Positions 14,143-17,426 of a stretch of 17,426 nucleotides of DNA are shown here, in pieces. The notes under the pieces are model-generated. The model was not told where the DNA came from. It worked only from the letters and a program-made list of their open reading frames with translations, and made no database searches. How positions within the stretch are numbered: position 1 is the first letter of the stretch; each line of letters opens with the position of its first letter. Source of the stretch: Pseudonocardia sp. Lineage in GTDB: Bacteria > Actinomycetota > Actinomycetes > Mycobacteriales > Pseudonocardiaceae. The DNA lies in assembly GCA_030147065.1 (NCBI GenBank), contig JASLAP010000385.1, positions 1 through 17,426 of the forward strand, written 5' to 3'. A program made the position numbers and the translations under genes.

Positions 14143-15468
14143 TCAGGCCGGCTCGGCCCGCTCGACCACCCGGTCCGGGCCGCCGGTCAGCAGCCCCACC
14201 AGCCCGGCCAGCGGCAGCGCCACCAGCAGCACGAACGCCGCCGGGATGCCGATCACCACGGCCAGCCCGCCGATCAGCGCCGCACCCACGCTCGCCCCGG
14301 TGAGGAAGACCAGCGTGGCGATGCCCAGGGCGACCCCGCGCTGGCTGTCGGCCACCGCGCCGCCCACCGCGGAGATCATCGCCGGCTGGCCGATCCCGAA
14401 CGCCGCCGAGACCAGCACCACCGCGCCGGCCAGCAGCACGGGGGACTGCGCAGCCGTGCCCACGGAGGCCGTCGCGAGCGCCACCACCGCCGTCGGGCAG
14501 GCCAGGGCGATGGACCGGCGCGCCCCGAACCGCCGCAACGACGCCTTGGCCAGCGCGGGCGAGACGAACCCGACCGCGGCCGCGGGCACCAGCAGCGCGC
14601 CGGTGGCCAACGGGGTCCACCCCCAGGAGGCGGCGGCCAGCGGTACCCCGAGCAGCAGGGCGAACCAGCTCGCCGGCACGGCCGCGGCGGCGAACGCGCT
14701 GCGCAGCACGGTCCGGTTGGTGATGATCGACAGCGGCAGGAAGCCGTCCGGGCGGCGGCGGACCCACCAGGCCAGCAGCGGCGCCCCGGCGACCAGCAGC
14801 GCCGCGCCGACCCCCGCGACCACCAGCCCCGTCGACGGGGACTGGATCAGCAGCACCAGCCCGGAGGCGCTGAGCGCCACGAACAGCGCCCCCAGCCCGT
14901 CGAGCCGCTCCCCGCTTCCCCGGGCCGGGGCCACCCGGGCCAGCGGCGGCACGGCCAGCAGCCCGAGCACCGGCAGCGCGACGGCCAGCCGCCAGCCGCC
15001 CAGCGCCTCGGCGGCGCCGCCGACGATCGGCCCGAGCGAGCCCATGGTGCCGGCCACCCCGGCGATCCGGCCCAGCGCGGCGCCCCGCTCGGCGCCGTCG
15101 AACCGGGCGCTGATCAGGGCGGTCGCCAGGACCGGGACCGCGGCGGCGCCGAGCCCCTGCAGCACGCGGGCGCCCATCAGCACCCCGAACGACGGAGCGA
15201 GCGCGGCCACCGCGGCCCCGACGGTCATGGCCACGATCCCGGCGCACAGCGGGCCGCGGATGCCGACCATGTCGGCCAGCCGGCCGTGCATCGGGGTGCC
15301 CACGGCCAGCGCGACGGTGTAGCCCGACACCATCCACGCCGCGGTCGACGGGGTCACCCCCAGATCGAGGGCCAGCTCGGGGAGCGCGACGGTGACCGCC
15401 GAGGTGGACATGCCGGCCAGGCCGAACAGCAGGCCGAGCAGGACGGCTGAGCGTCCGGGTGATGTCAC
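14143..15468 (-). CDS. MFS transporter (DHA2-like drug efflux type)
   Basis: 441 residues from the GTG at 15468, almost entirely hydrophobic helices. The first segment (SAVLLGLLFGLAGMSTSAVTVALPELALDLGV) is followed by AWMVSGYTVALAVGTPMHGRLADMVGIRG, whose GRLADMVGIR (62-71) is the family's motif A. Then come RVLQGLGAAAVPVLATALI and GTMGSLGPIVGGAAEALGGWRLAVALPVLGLL. This indicates a proton-driven exporter of small molecules; the substrate is unknown. An in-frame GTG at 15528 would add 20 residues (RECRAARTALRRD...) but lies inside a large palindrome that looks like the end of the upstream transcription unit, so the shorter form is preferred. Neither start has a good ribosome-binding sequence. 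It is convergent with the M56 peptidase. Confidence 0.88.
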   Translation of the reverse strand: MTSPGRSAVLLGLLFGLAGMSTSAVTVALPELALDLGVTPSTAAWMVSGYTVALAVGTPMHGRLADMVGIRGPLCAGIVAMTVGAAVAALAPSFGVLMGARVLQGLGAAAVPVLATALISARFDGAERGAALGRIAGVAGTMGSLGPIVGGAAEALGGWRLAVALPVLGLLAVPPLARVAPARGSGERLDGLGALFVALSASGLVLLIQSPSTGLVVAGVGAALLVAGAPLLAWWVRRRPDGFLPLSIITNRTVLRSAFAAAAVPASWFALLLGVPLAAASWGWTPLATGALLVPAAAVGFVSPALAKASLRRFGARRSIALACPTAVVALATASVGTAAQSPVLLAGAVVLVSAAFGIGQPAMISAVGGAVADSQRGVALGIATLVFLTGASVGAALIGGLAVVIGIPAAFVLLVALPLAGLVGLLTGGPDRVVERAEPA

Positions 15469-15521
15469 GTCCCGGCGTAACGCCGTCCGGGCTGCTCGGC
15501 ATTCCCGTCCGGGTGGGAGTA

Positions 15522-15565
15522 CGACCACGGCCCCGCGCCCCGGTCGGGGTCGCGGGCCGTGGTCG
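15522..15565. terminator. Long imperfect palindrome, probable terminator
   Basis: The arms 15522-15542 and 15545-15565 pair over about 20 bp with one bulged base on each side. The first 12 bp (CGACCACGGCCC) are perfect. It begins 13 bp after the stop of the DUF3455-like remnant (read on the minus strand) and precedes the MFS start at 15468, so it most likely terminates the upstream minus-strand unit. Confidence 0.6.
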
Positions 15566-15577
15566 GGTCGGCGGTGA

Positions 15578-15763
15578 TCAGGCAGCGGGCACCCAGAACA
15601 CGTGGTCGGCGCCGTAGCGGACCTCCGTACTTGCGCAGCTGCGCCTCGGGCGTCGAGGCCGGTGTCGACCAGGTGCCGGTGCCGTCCGGACCGCTCGCGC
15701 AGCTGTAGATCTGCACCCCCTCGGTGACCTCGTAGACCGACTGGACCGTGACAGTTCCGCCGA
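15578..15763 (-). pseudogene. Remnant of a DUF3455-like gene (no start, frameshift / internal deletion)
   Basis: One minus-strand frame encodes EIGGTVTVQSVYEVTEGVQ and then IYSCASGPDGTGTWSTPASTPEAQLRKYG. At about 15630 the sense shifts to another frame that encodes EVRYGADHVFWVPAA and ends in TGA (15578-15580). Both pieces use GC-ending codons as the real genes do. The first resembles the middle of DUF3455 proteins and the second their extreme C-terminus (V-Y-A-x-x-VFW), from memory, so the roughly 100 residues between them seem to be deleted. No start codon or signal peptide exists: the only in-frame start is a GTG at 15716, and a stop occurs just upstream, inside the 3' end of the oxidoreductase gene. 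A functional small protein of 83 residues ending at 15465 is less likely. Confidence 0.55.
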
Positions 15764-15765
15764 TC

Positions 15766-16749
15766 TCAGGGGGCCAGGATCACCTTGCCCGCGGTCGCCC
15801 GGGACTCCAGCGCCCGGTGCGCCCCGGCCGCGTCGTCCAGCGGGAACGGCGGGTGCACCAGCGGCACCAGCTCGCGGCGGGCGGCCGCGGCCAGCGCCGC
15901 CTCCTCCAGCGGGCGCAGCCCACCCGGCCTGCGCAGGATCCGCGGGCCGATCGCCCAGGTCACCTGCAGAGCGCGGGCGACGACGTCGATGCTGGTGAAG
16001 GGGGTGACGCTGCCCGCCGAGAAGCCGAACAGCACCACCCGCGCGGGGGCGGCGAGCAGGTCGAGCGCGGCCCGCCCGACCTCGCCCCCGACCCCGTCGA
16101 ACAGCACCGTCACCGTGGCCCCGCCCAGCCGCGTGCGCACCCGGTCCGCCCAGCCGGGGTCGCGGTAGTCCTCGGCGACGTCGGTGCCCAGCGCCCGCAC
16201 CCGGGCCACCTTCTCCGGGCCCCCGGCCAGGCCGACGACCGTCGAACCGGCATGGCGCGCGGCCTGCACCAGCAGCGCGCCGATCCCGCCGGCGGCCGCG
16301 GGGACCAGCACCACGTCGTCCGGTCCGGGCGGGGCGACCTCCAGCACGGCCATCGTGGTGCGCCCGGTGCCGATCATCGCCACCGCCTCGGCCGGGGACA
16401 ATCCCTCGGGCACCGGGTGCAGCGACCCGACCGCGGCCACCGCCCGCTCGGCGTAGCCGCCGTTGGCCTGCCCCAGGTGCGCGACGACGGCCCGGCCCCG
16501 CCAGGCCGGGTCGACGTCCGGGCCGAGCGCGCCGACGGTGCCGGCGACCTCCCGGCCCGGGACCATCGGCAGCGCCGGCAGCGGGAACGGCCCGCCGCCC
16601 CGCCCGGCCCGGACCGAGGCGTCGATCAGGTGCACGCCGGCCGCGGCGACGTCGATGCGCACCTGGCCCGGCCCCGGCTCGGGATCGGGCACCTCCGCGT
16701 ACCGCAGCACCTCGGCCGCGCCGAACTCGTCCTGCCGGATCGCCTTCAC
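15766..16749 (-). CDS. Quinone oxidoreductase-like MDR (zinc-independent, NADPH-dependent) protein
   Basis: 327 residues, normal for the zeta-crystallin / NADPH:quinone reductase branch of the medium-chain dehydrogenase/reductase superfamily. The N-terminal GroES-like domain has MKAIRQDEFGAAEVLRYAEVPDPEPGPGQVRI and GVHLID (38-43), the counterpart of the GVNFID signature. The Rossmann motif AAAGGIG lies at 151-157 in VLVPAAAGGIGALLVQAARHAG. The GHE catalytic-zinc signature and the structural cysteines are absent. It would reduce quinones or enones with NADPH in the cytosol. The GTG at 16749 was chosen because GGGAGG lies 7 nt upstream and the family begins there; longer upstream frames are spurious. 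The remnant gene lies immediately downstream. A promoter candidate is at 16782-16812. Confidence 0.92.
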   Translation of the reverse strand: MKAIRQDEFGAAEVLRYAEVPDPEPGPGQVRIDVAAAGVHLIDASVRAGRGGGPFPLPALPMVPGREVAGTVGALGPDVDPAWRGRAVVAHLGQANGGYAERAVAAVGSLHPVPEGLSPAEAVAMIGTGRTTMAVLEVAPPGPDDVVLVPAAAGGIGALLVQAARHAGSTVVGLAGGPEKVARVRALGTDVAEDYRDPGWADRVRTRLGGATVTVLFDGVGGEVGRAALDLLAAPARVVLFGFSAGSVTPFTSIDVVARALQVTWAIGPRILRRPGGLRPLEEAALAAAARRELVPLVHPPFPLDDAAGAHRALESRATAGKVILAP

Positions 16750-16781
16750 CCGGGTCCTCCCGTCGATCGGTGTCGGGGCGG

Positions 16782-16812
16782 ACGCTAGGAGCTGAAGTCG
16801 GGTCGAGGTCAA
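16782..16812 (-). promoter_or_regulatory. Promoter candidate for the quinone oxidoreductase gene
   Basis: On the minus strand TTGACC (16812-16807) and TAGCGT (16787-16782) are separated by 19 bp, slightly longer than ideal. Transcription would start near 16775, leaving a leader of about 26 nt that contains the GGGAGG ribosome-binding sequence. Confidence 0.45.
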
Positions 16813-16872
16813 CGGTCCGGTCGGGGTCGGGCGGGACGACCGTGCGTACGCGCCGGATGCGCGTGTCGGGCG

Positions 16873-16878
16873 TAGCGT
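16873..16878 (+). promoter_or_regulatory. Candidate -10 box TAGCGT for leaderless AAA+ ATPase start
   Basis: TAGCGT is 7 nt upstream of the GTG at 16886, placing transcription start at or next to the start codon. No good -35 is visible. A GAAAGG stretch between them is too close to the GTG to serve as an ordinary Shine-Dalgarno. Confidence 0.4.
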
Positions 16879-16885
16879 GAAAGGC

Positions 16886-17426
16886 GTGCCCCATGATCTT
16901 CCTCGCACCCTCGGCGAACTGCGCGCGTCCGGTCACCGGCTGCGCGGGGTCAAGGACGAGATCCGTGACAACCTGCTCGCCGCCCTGCGCGCGGGCGCCG
17001 ACCCGTGGCCCGGCATCGTCGGGTTCGAGTCCACCGTGCTCCCGCAGCTGGAGCGGGCGCTGATCGCCGGCCACGACGTGGTGCTGCTCGGCGAGCGCGG
17101 CCAGGGCAAGACCCGGCTGCTGCGCTCGATCGTCTCCCTGCTCGACGAGTGGACCCCGGTCATCGAGGGCTCCGAGCTGGGCGAGCACCCCTACGAGCCG
17201 ATCACCCCGGCGTCCCGGCGGCGGGCCGCCGAGCTGGGCGACGACCTGCCCGTCGGCTGGCGGCACCGCGACCAGCGCTACACCGAGAAGCTGGCCACCC
17301 CGGACACCAGCGTGGCCGACCTGATCGGCGACGTGGACCCGGTGAAGGTGGCCGAGGGTCGCTCGCTGGGCGACCCGGAGACCATCCACTACGGGCTGGT
17401 CCCGCGCGCCCACCGCGGCGTGGTGG
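16886..17426 (+). CDS. Magnesium-chelatase-like AAA+ ATPase, N-terminal part (runs off the window)
   Basis: 180 residues are visible, and the gene continues past the right edge. The frame begins MPHDLPRTLGELRASGHRLRGVKDEIRDNLLAALRAG, then WPGIVGFESTVLPQLERALIAGHDVVLLGERGQGKTRLL with Walker A GERGQGKT (69-76). ELGEHPYEPITPASRRRAAELGDDLP and LATPDTSVADLIGDVDPVKVAEGRSLGDPETIHYGLVPRAHRG follow. This is the actinobacterial ChlI/BchI-like AAA+ group (full length around 460 residues), usually encoded next to a von Willebrand factor A domain protein (recalled). Such pairs act as MoxR-like chaperone or metal-insertion machines rather than in chlorophyll synthesis. The GTG at 16886 fits the conserved N-terminus. 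Confidence 0.9.
   Translation, partial: MPHDLPRTLGELRASGHRLRGVKDEIRDNLLAALRAGADPWPGIVGFESTVLPQLERALIAGHDVVLLGERGQGKTRLLRSIVSLLDEWTPVIEGSELGEHPYEPITPASRRRAAELGDDLPVGWRHRDQRYTEKLATPDTSVADLIGDVDPVKVAEGRSLGDPETIHYGLVPRAHRGVV

Noticed and set aside
15465..15716. Intact 83-residue minus-strand protein
   Set aside because: After KYGG the frame turns into low-complexity sequence and runs through the terminator palindrome into the MFS 5' end, whereas the other frame continues sensibly to a stop at 15578. A frameshifted remnant explains this better.

Overview
The window is very GC-rich DNA with dense genes on both strands, GC at almost every third codon position, many GTG starts, and families typical of Actinobacteria: an F420-type luciferase-like oxidoreductase, a split-barrel flavin/F420 protein, a membrane-anchored Ser/Thr-kinase-like protein, and a BlaI/M56 pair. 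A Pseudonocardia-like actinomycete (Pseudonocardiaceae) fits best, but that is inference from content and not from a database search. No rRNA, tRNA, CRISPR array, insertion sequence or integrase was seen. No stretch longer than about 240 bp lacks a gene.

Layout. 1-1910 (+): the 3' end of an acyl-CoA dehydrogenase, then a kinase-like membrane protein whose catalytic residues are substituted (a pseudokinase). 1941-4224: a flavin monooxygenase and a split-barrel oxidoreductase (-) divergent from a TetR regulator (+), with two near-identical palindromes in the 61-bp gap. 4234-5009 (-): an ArsR regulator translationally coupled to an SRPBCC/AHSA1 protein, with a pair of TCAACC/GGTTGA palindromes, one of them inside the first ArsR codons. 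5062-8274 (-): a carotenoid-desaturase-like FAD oxidoreductase followed by a DNA polymerase I-family protein with a degenerate exonuclease domain. 8337-10180 (-): an ABC-F ATPase preceded by a candidate 16-residue leader peptide and two mutually exclusive hairpins. 10262-11098 (+): an LLM-class F420 oxidoreductase, ending at a perfect 20-bp-stem hairpin shared with a convergent 14-helix drug-exporter-type MFS gene (11138-12667, -). 12813-14132 (+): a BlaI-type repressor and an M56 membrane peptidase, divergent from the MFS gene. 14143-15468 (-): a second MFS transporter. 15578-15763 (-): a decayed DUF3455-like remnant. 15766-16749 (-): a quinone-oxidoreductase-like MDR protein. 16886-end (+): the start of a magnesium-chelatase-like AAA+ ATPase.

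The region reads as a stress, xenobiotic and antibiotic response neighbourhood. It has three one-component regulators (TetR, ArsR, BlaI), each beside its own palindromic operators and likely targets, plus two MFS exporters, an ABC-F protein and several flavin or deazaflavin redox enzymes. A recurring signal is a -10-like hexamer (TAGCGT, TAGGGT or TATCCT) placed 6-7 nt before a start codon that lacks a Shine-Dalgarno sequence. This is the geometry of leaderless transcription and is seen at five starts. The strongest candidate for an undescribed device is the ABC-F 5' leader (leaderless leader peptide plus competing hairpins). Next are the pseudokinase and the BlaI-M56-MFS divergent module.
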